From Alentia gelatinosa (lineage: Eukaryota; Annelida; Polychaeta; Phyllodocida; Polynoidae): 64,000 nt of DNA. Shown piece by piece: positions 1 to 11,059 of this stretch. The DNA is taken from contig OX465589.1 of assembly GCA_950022655.1 (NCBI GenBank), forward strand, positions 24,543,626 to 24,607,625, given 5' to 3'. How positions within the stretch are numbered: the stretch's first letter is position 1; every line of letters begins with the position of its first letter. The notes under the pieces were generated by a model. The model was not told the DNA's origin and did no database searches. It saw only the letters and a program-made list of their open reading frames with translations. Both the position numbers and the translations under genes were made by a program.

Positions 1-745
1 TTCACTGCACTTTCTAGGGCGCAACATGACAGCTTTTTATCACTTGGATGGTTGCGACTGCCTGTGGCGAGGTTGGAGCCACAGGCAATTTTTTTTTAAT
101 TGCACCGACATCTCATTTTAAACCTTTTAAAGGCAACATTTTGTTGGAAGAATAAGTTTTATTGACTTTTTTATGATATCTTGGCGATATCAGTGGTGTT
201 AAAGAACCTTGAGAAAGTCTGGTAAGGACCCATAAAAGTTGACTGGACGTTAAATCATACCAAACCATGTCCTTGATGCTCTTTTGCTCTGAACCTGCAA
301 TTTCCAACATAACGCCTGTTCTTCATTTCCTAATTGAACAAATTGGACATTAAACTACCCAAACAAACTTTGTAGGACCGAAACGAATGGAGACCACCAG
401 TATATTAATGACATTAACTTAATTACAATAAGGACTGCCCACTTCTGATTCTGTTAATAGCTCATCTACCAATGTAGTCTACTGCATGTCAGCATAGGTC
501 AGTTCATTCTTGTTGTAATTATGTGAATGACGTCAGACCTGGACATACCCCTGCACGGGGATTTTCCGCACGCCCAGGTCTGGCAGGAATCATGTGAAAT
601 GCCTCACTCCACCATTGCGGCCTGCTGTCCTCAAAGTCTAAGACATGTCAACCTTTATCTCGTATTATTTTACCAAGCCACCCACATCCTCTCCTTAAAT
701 ATATCCCATCAATGGGCTACAAAAGACAAAAAAATGGACTGTGAT
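1..745. repeat. Direct repeat, left copy (LINE/SINE-derived)
   Basis: This stretch recurs at about 2,656-3,395 with a constant offset near 2,655 bp and only scattered differences. It contains the tail motif GACGTTAAA followed by CAAACAAAC-like A/C-rich sequence, the hallmark of the LINE and SINE 3' ends in this window. No coding potential is visible. It is probably the distal part of a tandemly duplicated non-LTR element 3' region. Confidence 0.75.
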
Positions 746-780
746 GATTGTAGGCTTTTACTCTTCTCAGTGTGATCGAT

Positions 781-1110
781 AGAAGGCTGTTATCAGAGAC
801 ATTAAACTGTCCTACACTGAAGTGAAGAGAGAACATGGCAAGGAGCTGGCCATGTTTTGGCTGCGGAATCCTACTGGAATCAAAGGAAATGGAGCCGGAC
901 GTTAAGCTATCGAAACAAACAAACATTTTACTCTTGTACTCTCATGACCTGAAACCAACGGCCAAGGAGTACAATTATAAAACTTGGCAGAAAAGAGACG
1001 ACAAACTCGAGAAATTATAGTGGCTACTAGCCAAAACTTTAATAGAAACAACCTGACACAAACTGAACCTGACATGAACAGAACAGGTTCACTGTACAGG
1101 TTCACCATAC
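781..1110 (+). pseudogene. LINE RNase H/C-terminal fragment, copy 1
   Basis: A degenerate reading of about 60 codons (near 960-1,018) gives AKEYNYKTWQKRDDKLEKL and then a stop. It is the counterpart of the better preserved segments at 1,790-2,337 and 2,345-2,660. In I/Jockey-type LINEs a comparable segment follows the RNase H domain. This copy is closed by a TAG at 1,018-1,020. It is one of about five tandemly reiterated fragments of one LINE 3' end between 0.8 and 2.7 kb. Confidence 0.5.
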
Positions 1111-1261
1111 AGGTTCACCGTACTTTCTAGGGTGCAACATGCTTGAAATAGGTCCCACTCCCCAGCAGTCTGGCAAGGATGCCGGCATTCCAGGAACATT
1201 AGTCTTATCGTCATATCGCTCCCAGAACATAGATTTTTTTTAAGATATAATTGAGAAAAGT

Positions 1262-1575
1262 TAGATGCCTGGATCAATGGCAGACATGCAACACTCCACT
1301 TATTGTAAAACATCTCATGGTACATTGTCAGGTCAGTAAAGAGAGCAGGAAGATTTTCCTAAAGAATGTGACAACAATGCGCAGTGTTTTCCCTAAAACT
1401 GGCAAGAAAGGAAGTCTTAACTTCCTCATGGAATGTAAGATTTTCGATAAGATATTGTTGAGAAAAGTCAGATGCCTTGATCAATGGTAGACATGCAACA
1501 CTCCTCTGAGTGTTAAACATCTTGTGCTACATTTTCAGGCCACCATAGAGAGCAGGAAGAAATTTCTAAAGAATT
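1262..1575 (+). repeat. Two tandem copies of the LINE CCHC-like tail
   Basis: Two head-to-tail fragments begin near 1,262 and 1,456. Each carries the coding pattern C-x2-C...VKH-L...C followed by an ESRKKFLKN-like stretch also seen at 2,018-2,200. The second is shorter and decays after about 120 bp. The cysteine/histidine pattern matches the zinc-binding tail that follows RNase H in I/Jockey-like LINEs. Frames are broken, so these are relics. Confidence 0.55.
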
Positions 1576-1789
1576 TGGCTAGTAGACACTACAATTCCTT
1601 GTAGTTTGTTGTCTCTCGCAGTTCCATGGTTTCTGCCAAGTTTTATCAATGTGATCCTTGGCCATTTGTTTCAGGTCTGTATGTGGAACCTTGTGTGCCC
1701 AAACTTTTCTGATCAGTCCATTTTTGGTTCCTTGAGCTGCAGATCAAGTAGCCTAAACTGGACTTAGCAGAAACGTTGGAGTGAACACA

Positions 1790-2337
1790 GTCCCTCATAC
1801 AGACCTGAAACCAATGACCAAGGATCATATTATCAAAACTTGTCAAAAACTTTGGAACTGCACCAGTAAAAACAAACTATGAGAAATTGTAGCGGCTACT
1901 AGCCAAAACTTTAGGAAAGACAACCTGACACGAACTGAACAGGCGAAACTGACTCGTCTGCGTAGCGGACACACCAAACTGGCACATGGGCACCTCCTAA
2001 GAGGAGAAGTAGCACCTATGTGCCAGACATGCAACACTCCGCTGAGTGTAAAACATCTTATGCTACGCTGTCAGGCCATCAAAGAGAGCAGGAAGAAATT
2101 CCTAAAAAATGTGAGAACATTGCGTAGTGTTTTCCATAACACTGGGAGGAAAGAAATTCTTGACTTCCTCAGGGAATGTAAGATTTTCGAAAAGATATGA
2201 TTGAGAAAAGTAATATGCCTGGATCAACCAGGTAGCATAGCTTGTTATTCCAACAGGATATGCAAATTTGAGTAAAGTAAACCGAAGTAAGTCTAATTGA
2301 ACAAATTGGACGTTAAACTACCCAAACAAACAAATCT
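1790..2337 (+). pseudogene. Non-LTR retrotransposon 3' end (I/Jockey-like), best copy
   Basis: This is the best preserved LINE C-terminus in the array. Reading through gives a segment rich in LTRTEQAKLTRLRSGHTKL, then HGHLLRGE, then CQTCNTPLSVKHLMLRC (about 2,018-2,075), and ends at a stop near 2,200. The R-L-R-x-G-H-T pattern followed by C-x2-C-x(n)-H-x4-C is typical of the region after RNase H in I/Jockey-clade LINEs. A ~130-bp 3' UTR follows and ends in TTGGACGTTAAACTACCC plus CAAACAAACAAA. No reverse transcriptase or endonuclease is present, so this is a 5'-truncated copy. Clade assignment is tentative. Confidence 0.65.
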
Positions 2338-2344
2338 CAGACTG

Positions 2345-2660
2345 ACCGTTAGAATGCTGTTATCAGAGACATTAAACTGTCCTATGCTGAAGTGAAGAGA
2401 GAACATGGCAAGGAGCTGGCCATGTTTTGGCTGCGGAGTCCTATTGGAATCGAAGGAAATGGAGCTGGATGTTAAACTATCCAAACAAACAAACATTTTA
2501 CTCTTGTACTCTCATGACCTGAAACCAATGGCCAAGGAGTACATTCATAAAACTTGGCAGAAAAGAGATGACAAACTACAAGAAAATGTAGTGGCTACTA
2601 GCCAAAACTTAAAGAAAGGCAACCTGACACAAACTCAACGGGTTCAACTTACAGGTTCAT
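2345..2660 (+). pseudogene. LINE RNase H/C-terminal fragment, copy 2
   Basis: This is a near-duplicate of 781-1,110 (offset about 1,570 bp). It reads AKEYIHKTWQKRDDKLQ and then VVATSQNLKKGNLTQTQR, the same order as the better copy at 1.8-2.3 kb. It merges without a break into the second copy of the 740-bp direct repeat. Confidence 0.5.
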
Positions 2661-3395
2661 TGCACTTTCTAGGGCGCAACATGACAGCTTTTTATCACTT
2701 GGATGGTTGCGACTGCCTGTGGCGAGGTTGGAGCCACAGGCAATTTTGGTTTTAATTGCACCGACATCTCATTTTAAACCTTTTAAAGGCAACATTTTGT
2801 TGGAAGAATAAGTTTTATTGACTTTTTTATGATATCTTGGCGATATCAGTGTTGTTAAAGAACCTTGAGAAAGTCTGGTAAGGACCAATAAAAGTTGACT
2901 GGACGTTAAATCATACCAAACCAACAAACAAACTTTTTGCTGTGAACCTGCAATTTCCAACATAACGCCTGTTCTTCATTTCCTAATTGAACAAATTGGA
3001 CATTAAACTACCCAAACAAACTTTGTAGGACCGAAACGAATGGAGACCACTAGTATATTAATGACATTAACTTAATTACAATAAGGACTGCCCACTTCTG
3101 ATTCTGTTAATAGCTCATCTACCAATGTAGTCTACTGCATGTCAGCATAGGTCAGTTCATTCTTGTTGTAATTATGTGAATGACGTCAGACCTGGACATA
3201 CCCCTGCACGGGGGATTTTCCGCACGCCCAGGTCTGGCAGGAATCATGTGAAATGCCTCACTCCACCATTGCGGCCTGCTCTCCTCAAAGTCTAAGACAT
3301 GTCAACCTTTATCTCGTATTATTTTACCAAGCCACCCGAATCTTCTCCTTAAATTTATCCCATCAATGGGCTACAAAAGACAAAAAAATGGACTT
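2656..3395. repeat. Direct repeat, right copy
   Basis: Second copy of the segment at 1-745, including the CACAGGCAATTTT stretch, the TTGGACATTAAACTACCC tail and the TGACGTCAGACCTGGACATA segment. Small indels (for example one extra G in the GGGGGATTTTCCG stretch) separate the copies. Confidence 0.75.
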
Positions 3396-4600
3396 GCCTG
3401 TTCTTCATATCCGGTTTACCAAATTGTTGTGAACCTGTGATTTCCAACATAGCGCCTCCTCTTCATTTCCTGTTTACAAACTTTAGATAATTGAAATTTG
3501 ATAGTAATTTTGGGAACTGACAAAAGGCTATGCTCAGACACCACTTAATCATGTGACCTGCCTCACTCTTCTATTGCGGCCTGCTCTCCTCAAATACTCC
3601 GACGGGTCTACCTTTATCTCAGATTATTTTTTCCAGCCACCTACATCGTCTTCTTAAATTGAATTGAACAAACTGGACGTTAAACTACCAAAAGAAACAA
3701 AAACAAACTGAACAATTTATTTCCAGTATTTCTAGTATACTTATTGCTTCTCTAGCATTATAGGTCAGCCCCCACTTCCTCTTCGTCGGATTGTTTTTTT
3801 TCTTCCATGCTATGTTTCTAGAAAAGAATAAAATGAAAAAAAGAGGTACCCCCTTGCTTCTCTTCTGTCTTTTTCATCATATATTTAAAAAATAAAATTG
3901 AATGTCCTCTCCTAGCTACTGCTTCATTGGGTCGGCCCCCACTTAGTATGCAAGAAATGTGGCCTCCTCATGTTAAAGATGTTCCCTTAGAATGAAATTG
4001 TATAGACCCATTGCTGATCTTGTCAGACTACCTTTATTCTTGATTATTTCTAAATAAAACATCGCATAGCCCATCTTACCTTTTTTTGCGGAATGTCCTT
4101 AAACCTCCCACACCACATGACTTGAAGGGCTGGCATCCTAAGGCCAAAGACGATCTCAGGCTAAACCCAAGATGGCTATGCCCACCGGATGAGCATTGCT
4201 TCAAGAACTCCCGCTGGTCATAACTATCAGTGACAGTCTTTCTTCCTGACTAATTAGAGAACGCTATAAAGTTGTCCTTCTATACTTTTTGCCCGTTTTT
4301 AAGTGGTTTGATGTGTCGTTCTGGAGAGTGGTATAATTGTCACTAATCAAGAAGGAAAACCATGTCAGTATATATGTATAATTTGAGACACAAATATCCG
4401 TGTGATTATCTAATCGTGCTTCTTACTAAATGATATAACGTTATCATTGATGTAAACCAATCCATAATTAAAGAATAGAATAGAATCATATCGCTGGTTT
4501 ATTTCGGTCATTACTATCTAATAACATTTTCGTATGCACGTTCGATGAGTGGGAAACAGGAGAATAGAAACCGATCCAGGTGTCCACGTGATTCAAGGCT
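3396..4600. other. Degenerate repeat remnants, no gene
   Basis: Between 3,400 and 3,720 there are further diverged copies of the 290-340 and 590-700 segments, again ending in a GGACGTTAAACTACC tail. The rest, to about 4,600, is AT-rich and includes T-rich stretches such as TTCTTCCATGCTATG near 3,800. No reading frame or RNA gene is supportable. Confidence 0.6.
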
Positions 4601-4627
4601 GGTACCTGTCGTCCTGTTGCTGGCTTT

Positions 4628-4852
4628 ATGGCGTTCGCCGGTAACCAGTCATCGCCGAGCAGCTGGCGCATGAGGAGCGGCTCAGTCTGCAGCTCGGGAG
4701 ACACGGATCAAGATGGACCGTTGTGTGCTGAGCGCCTGATAACGGCGGCGGCGGCGGCAGCGGCGGCGGCGGCGGCAGCGGCGGTAGCGATGGCGGAGCC
4801 GGAGGAGTCGGGCGCGCTAGTTTTCAGCGGCCTCCCTCTCGCAGTGTTGTGA
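4628..4852 (+). CDS. CpG-rich polyalanine reading frame, possible host first exon
   Basis: A 74-codon frame lies in the most CpG-rich stretch of the left half of the window. It contains 13 consecutive alanines encoded by a GCG/GCA run (about 4,743-4,785), then a second in-frame ATG followed by AEPEESGALVFSGLPLAVL and a TGA. CpG clustering, a GCG triplet run and the MAEPEES-type start resemble a vertebrate/invertebrate CpG-island first exon. The frame is short, no family is recognised, and there is no certain splice donor. It could equally be a 5' UTR. The triplet run is a potential length-polymorphic site. Confidence 0.3.
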   Translation: MAFAGNQSSPSSWRMRSGSVCSSGDTDQDGPLCAERLITAAAAAAAAAAAAAVAMAEPEESGALVFSGLPLAVL

Positions 4853-5791
4853 TCATCTTGTAGGAAAAGTGATGGATTGGGAGAAAGACTGATGATAAGA
4901 CATCATTTCTCAGGCGGTTGTTTTGTCAGCAGACCTGTTGCTCCGTGTTCGCTGAGAATTAGATGGCATAAGTAACGGTATAAGTTCCTAGTGGTAGTGA
5001 TTATCTGGGAGAGTGATTTCCAATCGATCACTATTCACAGTGAGAACTGCCATCGACAGCAGGATTTCCTGGGGACAACGAGAATTCCCAGGAACAATGA
5101 GATTTTTCAGGGAAAGCTAAACTTCCCACTGACAATATAAAAGCTCAGCAAAGTGTTTCTTGCTCAGTGTGCTACTCCAGGATCAGTGCAGCGAGATTTC
5201 CTTTGGACCCCATGTTTACCCAAAAGAGAGATGTTTGGTATTGGCACTTGATGCTGGAACAGTTAGTCGTCTGCTTTGCGACGAGAAACTTCATAACTAT
5301 CAGCCCTGGAACATCAGGACTGGAACACCTGAGCAGATAGCAAAGTGAAAGGGAATGTAAGCTTCGTGGAGAAATGCGCCAATGAAATAATATTGGCTTT
5401 TTTTCTAATATGATATCCTCTCATTTTACAACTGTGCTCAGTAATGATAAAGAATAAGAGGAAATCCCCCACTTACATGTATACGTTCAGATTCATTGAT
5501 TACATTCGTGACAAACTCTCCCATCTTAGGGATAGCTGTGGATATCCCTAAGGGTTATATGACGGTTTCTGTACTCGTCAATTGGAAGTCACATATATGA
5601 ATATGTGTGTGTGTGCATCGTTGAATTATACATGACATATGCATGGATAGAATATGTACTAATCGGCCATACATTTGTGGCAGATTGTATTTGTGCTTGG
5701 ATAAACGACACTCACGGGAATGTGTTTAGTACCATATATGTACGGATTTAAAATAATTGTATGGATAAAAAGATGTATGGATAAAAAGGTG
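4853..5791. other. Unassigned, possible continuation of the 4.6-kb transcript
   Basis: A 62-codon plus-strand frame at 5,160-5,348 lies close downstream of the CpG island but matches nothing I recognise. The stretch around 5,590-5,780 is AT-rich with TATATG and GTGTGTGTG runs. I see no RNA gene or mobile-element domain. Confidence 0.4.
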
Positions 5792-5868
5792 TAAAAGAAC
5801 CTTGAGGAAGTCTGGTGAGAACCTCTAATGGTTAACTGGACGTTAAATCAAACCAACCAATCAACCAA
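5792..5868 (+). repeat. SINE tail fragment (family 1)
   Basis: GTGTAAAAGAACCTTGAGGA...GGTTAACTGGACGTTAAATC and an A/C-rich end match the last ~77 bp of the tRNA-derived SINE at 10.7 kb and elsewhere. The tRNA head is absent, so this copy is 5' truncated. Confidence 0.75.
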
Positions 5869-6839
5869 CATACAAAGACCTGCAAGGATACCCTGTGCCT
5901 TTTGGCAAGGTGGCTTTTCTTCACTGGATTGTAACTAGTAAAAGTAGCAGTAATACTAATCTAAGTCCCATGAGCCTGGTCTCAGCTGTTGCTAAAAGAA
6001 AAGACAACCTTTGCGTCGCCGGGGAGCTCGCATTATTTAGACGGTAACAGATATACTGATGTCCCCTGCCGGACTATACAACAAACCAAGAATACAATAC
6101 AGAGATACGGGACATGTGTGGAAGTCCACAGAGGAGAATCTACTGGAGCCGCTCACAAAGAAGCTGTCGGGTTTGCATGTGACAGGTCAGTGTGTTTACT
6201 CATTAATTGTTTCCCATGACCTTATACAGTTGACAGCCACCAGATGTTACAGTCTCTGGGTTTAACAAGGGAGCATATCTCAAAAAGCCTAATAGTCAGA
6301 TGATCTTCAGACGATTTTCAGTCAGCAAACGCGTGTATGCAGTTCTGAATTTTGTTATAAGATATGTGTCAAGAGGGCCACATTGACCAGTTAGTCGTCA
6401 TCTAGTATCATGAAGATGCAGACGTGACCTATGAGAAGACGCTTTTTAAAATCTTTTATGTCACCTGGAGGTTAGCCTTTTTGCACGTTGCTCCAGGGCT
6501 TACTCAATTATTGTTTTGTAGTGGATAGGATAGTTGGGGGTGAGACGCATCACCTTAAAAATAGTATACATGGGAACATTTGCAAAAGATATAACGAAGG
6601 ATATAAACCCCAAAACAAGGCAACAGGGTAAAACTAAGAAGAACAAAAGTCGAATTATTCACGATGGATTCATTGTTTAAATCCAAATAAAAAATGTCAT
6701 TCTGAAGTGAGCCCGAAATCTAGTTCTAACTTAAGGTTACCTTCACATGAGTTCGAGACCACTGGACAGAAGTTTACACCTTTATTTATAAGGGATTCTG
6801 CGTCCCTAAAGAGTTCATTAGAAGATGAATTGATCACTA
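5869..6839. other. No gene or repeat recognised
   Basis: Two overlapping plus-strand frames of about 70 codons occur at 5,989-6,265 but have no recognisable domain. The remainder is AT-rich with many stops in all frames. Confidence 0.4.
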
Positions 6840-7985
6840 TTGACTCTGCATTCGTTTTGTCATAGTTTCAGTCCGGGAGCAGTTCATTTATGGATTTGTC
6901 AGTTCGTTCTGGTATGGGTCGGAGAGTGTCAATCAGATTTTCTTCAGTTTCTCCCGGTGGCTTCCTCTGAGTTTACCACCCCTTCTCCTGCACCTGCTTT
7001 TGCCCCTACGGTCCGCTGGGTCGTAAGGGGTCTTTCAACATTGCAGTCTGCAGGGGCTCCCCCCCCCCCCATTGGAGGCTATCAGTGGGGACTGGTTTTG
7101 GAAAATCCTCATTAGATTTGTCGATATTCTCCTTTTGCTGTTTCACCTGTCGCATCGCTTGAGTGGCAGGGTCTTGTTTATCACATACCACCGGGCGATG
7201 CTCATTGAGGGTATCCATTCATGCCTTAAACCGAGCCTTCTCGTTGGTACTTTTGTGCTCATTGATTTCGCGGATGTTCCTCATGATCCTGTCTCCTCCA
7301 CCATGGTCATAGTTGGCTTACACAGCTATAAACGGATTTGGATGACTAAGAGGCTAAGTTGCCTGTTTTGTAGAGGTATTGTATACTTGTCTCCATGACC
7401 TCTCTCATGGCCCATGTCCTGATCTCCTTGATCTGCGACATGACAGCAATATTTTAAGGTACTTGGATGGCTCTGTGACACCTGCTGCCCGGGGCTCAAT
7501 GTGCTGCAGTTTTAATGCAACTTGGAACCACTGAGGCCTAAGCCTATCCTTGATGCAACGGTTGGCCTCCGCTTTCACTGACCGCCAAGCGCCATGGACC
7601 GGGTCCAGGACCATCTCGTCGATGATCTAAAATGAAGTGGTTGTCTTATTAGATTCAATCAGTTTGGGGATGACATTGTCCAATGGGTTGGGGATAAACA
7701 TGAATAGAAATACCATCAGGTCTGGGTGTTATTTAATGAGTTGTCCCTATCTGTTTTTTCAACATTGCATTTGGAGGGGAGTGGGATTCTGAAACCTGCT
7801 CCACTTTGTGGGATTGTTTTACTGGTGTTTCCGCTGTATTTTCAAGACAGTCAAGCTCCTCCAAAATGCACAGCGTATCATCCCAGTCATCCTGGGAGTC
7901 GCGTTTGCGTTTGTACTTCTCAACCTGTAAACAGTCATAGAGCTGTTTTTGTGTGACTACTCAGCTTGTTACAGCCTAACTCGTC
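6840..7985 (-). pseudogene. Degenerate frames, possible DIRS gag-like region
   Basis: On the minus strand, short frames follow one another from about 7,985 down to 6,840. They include an acidic stretch, RKRDSQDDWDDTLCILEELD, near 7,860-7,920, a 69-codon frame at 7,405-7,614 and a 70-codon frame at 7,006-7,218. Charged low-complexity proteins of this type precede the polymerase in DIRS-like elements, and a DIRS reverse transcriptase lies just to the right. However, the order (gag downstream of RT on this strand) would need a separate element or a rearrangement. No diagnostic motif is present. A run of C (7,059-7,070) interrupts the region. Confidence 0.2.
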
Positions 7986-8102
7986 ATCATTGTCAGTACT
8001 CATAGCAAGCGAAACATCGGCATTCTTTTAATGCTGTTTGCATGCCCGGTCCCGTGCGGATTGGGGTGGGGGAGCTAGGGAGTGGGGCAGTGCACTGTCT
8101 GT

Positions 8103-8441
8103 CTATGTGTTTAAATCACTCACAAGCACCCTGATGAGAGTTGCATTTCTTACTGTGGATGGGAAGTTATGCCCAGGGCAAGTTCTATAAAATTCAAAAG
8201 ATTTAAAATTTGAATTATGATTAATTTCTATCACAGGTTGTAGGATGTAGTCCTGTCGATATCCTCTAGCGTCATAGTCAGCCTGGTCACTGCGGGTTGC
8301 GAGATGCGTCGTCTTGGGCGAGGAACTCTGCATATGCATATGCTGATACCGTCCCCCACCTCCTGCAGAATGGGATGTGGTTTGCATTGATGTCTTCTGC
8401 ACCCTCATGGTTCCACGAGCGTGGGAGGCCGCCCACCTCAC
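8103..8441 (-). pseudogene. Unrecognised 112-codon frame near a DIRS remnant
   Basis: This minus-strand frame is rich in Ser, Arg, His and Gln and has no recognisable domain. It sits on the same strand as the DIRS-like RT fragment at 8.76-9.45 kb, separated from it by about 320 bp of stop-rich DNA. It may be element-derived, but nothing proves it. Confidence 0.2.
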
Positions 8442-8759
8442 TCTCGCTTTCTTCCAACGTGAGATGAAGCCGGATCTGGAGCAGATGAGAGATTATACAT
8501 CTTTCAAGAAATCCAGGCGCCTCTCCAGAACAAGGAACTACCTCTTCTACTACATTTTACCCTGATTTCATTTAATCATCTTAGAATGTTGCAATTTGTA
8601 AAAAATAATAATGAAATCCTTTTGGATGCAATAGCATTATTGTATTCTATGGACATTTGAGGTGTCTTTGATATGCCAACCATGTCCCTTGCACCTTTCG
8701 AGTGGCATTTCATACACAGAGTCACGTCTCTATTTTGAAGGATTGTAGCCGGTATACTT

Positions 8760-9445
8760 GGCAAATAATGTCAACCCCCAAAAAGGTCAGGCAGGTTATA
8801 GGCATCACTACCTTTGTTTCAGTTAATTCTGAAACCTAAGTCCTTACTGCAGCTGGCTCTGGTCTTCCCCCTGGCCAGAAAGTCATCTAGATAAGAGAGG
8901 TTTGAAAATGTAAGTGCTGAGCCTTACACCAAACTTGAGGCGTGTGTCCACGATGTAAGTGTAAATACCGGGGAGAAACTCCAACTTGAGACCTGCCAGA
9001 GGTAAATCTGTGTGATGTACCTTGAGGTTCCTATATGAATTTGACAGGTGTACTTTGGCTTCATAATCTCCTTTATTGATGAAGGTATTCATGTCCTCTG
9101 AGGCCTGTACATAAAGAAATCGTTGATGGCATAGGAAATCATAGAAATACCCTTCGGTCTGCTCCCATCTGGATTAACCTAGTTAATCTGAGTGACTTGG
9201 GGATGGCTGCCAGTGCAGAGATGACTTTTGGTTTTGTATGGGTAATGACATACTTGCCGTTCTGTAACTCCTAGATCCGGTTCTGCACTAGAACCCTATT
9301 ATCTGGGGGGCAGGGCTGACTGGTGTTTGCGCTGCTGTTGATGTCCCGGTTGGCAATTCTAAATCCCTGAGTTACTTCATGTAGCAGGGAATCCAGGTCC
9401 TCATCATCAAAGGCAATCGGTTTCTCCCAGGCCCCCGGTTAGGTA
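8760..9445 (-). pseudogene. DIRS-like reverse transcriptase fragment A
   Basis: Minus-strand reading finds the DIRS-type RT N-terminus (GFRIANRDINS and then KYVITHTKPKVISALAAIPK, about 9,180-9,420). An open segment at 8,883-9,092 follows, with AKVHLSNSYRNLKVHHTDLP and YTYIVDTRLKFG. CLTFLGVDI lies near 8,765-8,800. This order matches DIRS/Ngaro-type polymerases. The metal-binding Asp of motif A (normally within D-L-S-x-A-Y) is His here. The segment with the Y-x-D-D box between the last two blocks is missing. Several stops and shifts are present, so the fragment is dead. Confidence 0.75.
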
Positions 9446-9672
9446 ACGCTCCATCTGTTGTTGGGGCCTCAGAAGTCAGTTCCTATACTGATTTGTGGTG
9501 GAACTTGCACTTCCAATCATACAGGCATTCCCCCATATTAGCAAAGATGTGTCATATGTCCCAGGGTCTTTCATGCTTTGCTCCTTTCAGCTGCAGCCTC
9601 ATGACACAGTTCTTGGTTTCCTGAGAGGGTATGCTGGCCTTCAGGCGAGGTAGCGTGATTCTTCTTTTGTTT

Positions 9673-10330
9673 GAATCTCATACACTAGTCCAGGGGAACA
9701 TGATGGGAACCGTCAACACAGTACCCTGGAAGTCCATTGTAGTAGTCCAGAAGTTTGCTTGTGGCACCAGTTCCATGACCTTCTTAGGACATCCTAGTAG
9801 TCAAGCTTACCTTTAAAATAGAAATGTATTTTTACTCATTTGTACATGTAGGATATAAACAAATTCACAAATTCAATATTGGTAAGATACATATGTAGGC
9901 TGCTCATCAAGGTGAACAGTAGAGACACATGTGGGATGTTCTTTTCTTCCCAGACAAAGCCATGAAGTCTTAGGAGCTGGTAGAATGGCTTCTATACTAT
10001 TTGAAGGCTTTGGGGCTGACAAAGACATCACACTGGTAATGTGTGTACGTAGAAGACATACACAGAGGGATTGGGGGAGGCAAAAGGGTCAGTAGCAGGG
10101 GGGAGCTGGGGAGACTGGGAGGTGGGTGCTGGGAAGACAGGGAAGCGGGTGCTGGGTGGCAGGGTTGCAGGGTTGCCAGGACATATACAGAGGGATGGGG
10201 GTGGCAAAAAGGTCGATGACAGGGGTGTCATCGGGGGCAGGGGAGACAGGGAGGTTAGTGATGGGAAGATAGGAAAGTAATTTCTGCGTGGAAGGGTCAC
10301 CAGGTGGCCAGGGGGCGACCAGTTGGTGTC
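9673..10330. repeat. Local repeat family R, copy 1
   Basis: The sequence from CTCATACACTAGTCCAGG to the GGTGGCCAGGGGG end is shared in pieces with 11,060-11,700, 14,888-15,361 and 15,610-16,365. In this copy the middle ~290 bp (the GTTCATAGAAATAGCC...GACAGTGATAAG part) is missing: the left part jumps to GGGGCTGACAAAGACATC at about 10,010. No coding capacity is visible. The family is probably a non-autonomous mobile element or the end of a DIRS-like element. Confidence 0.6.
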
Positions 10331-10340
10331 ACGGAGGGCA
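10070..10340 (+). repeat. G-rich minisatellite-like tract
   Basis: Irregular reiterations of GGGGAGACTGGGAGGTGGGTGC-like, GCTGGGAAGACAGGGAAGC-like and GTGGCAGGGTTGCAGGGTTG-like units occur with strong G bias on the plus strand. The minus strand is correspondingly proline-rich in translation, which is why long frames appear there. It lies inside repeat R copy 1 and is shorter in copy 3. Confidence 0.5.
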
Positions 10341-10719
10341 GGATGGTGTGGTTGTAAAGGGAGAGGGTAAACTTTTTCTTATTTCTTATCTGTATAGATG
10401 TATACGCCAAACTTATATAAAATTCACATGATCACCGTACATATATTGCACACAGTATAGTTCTCTTCATATATGCTTTCCATCAAAAACAGCCATTAGA
10501 CTGACATATAGAAGGAAACAACACACAAGTGTATATGCCAGATACACTGCTGCACAGTATCAGCACATACATGCATAACACACATTAATATACATTTTCT
10601 ACATCTGTTTATATGGTGCTGTATAGATGAAATATGTACAAGGTTCACACAGAGAAGTCCCTTCTCCTGTTTTTATTCTATTCTGCTTTACTGTAGTGGA
10701 AGCTACACCCTCCTAGGGG

Positions 10720-11057
10720 GTGGGGAGTAAGCTCAGTAGTTAGGGCACTTGACTTGTAGCCCCAAGATTGTAGGACTTTGTGGGTTTGAGGCCCATAGCA
10801 GCTACTCTTCTCCTTCATTCCCAGCAGTGGTAGATTTACTGCTTTATCAAAGGCCAATCGTTCTCATACCATGTCTATGTGGTGTGGGAACAAAAAGAAC
10901 TCTCACCTCGGTAAATGTGTAGGGGTGAAATTTCTACCTAAATTCATTACATAGATTCAATCACCACCCTTTTGTGTTTAAAGAACCTTGAGAAAATCTG
11001 GTAAGGACCTCTAAATGGTTAACTGGATGTTGAATCAAACCAACAAACAAACAAACA
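10720..11057 (+). repeat. tRNA-derived SINE, family 1, full length
   Basis: The head carries A-box-like GTAAGCTCAGTAGTTAGGGC and B-box-like GTGGGTTTGAGGCCC. The body has TCTCATACCATGTCTATGTG and CTCACCTCGGTAAATG, and the tail is AACTGGATGTTGAATC followed by CAAACAAACAAAC. The same order recurs in at least eight other places in this window. Internal Pol III promoter boxes and an A/C-rich tail are the marks of a tRNA-derived SINE. The B box is damaged (GAGGCCC instead of GANTCC). Confidence 0.85.
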
Positions 11058-11059
11058 CC

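Noticed and set aside
10028..10300. Proline-rich 90-codon minus-strand frame
   Set aside because: Complement of a G-rich minisatellite; stop-poor because of composition.
10720..10805. tRNA gene
   Set aside because: A- and B-box-like sequences belong to SINE heads. The cloverleaf is not maintained and the unit continues into the SINE body. The same applies to 14.79, 27.33, 27.95, 29.78, 36.13, 47.02 and 60.46 kb, and to the minus-strand head near 36.9 kb.
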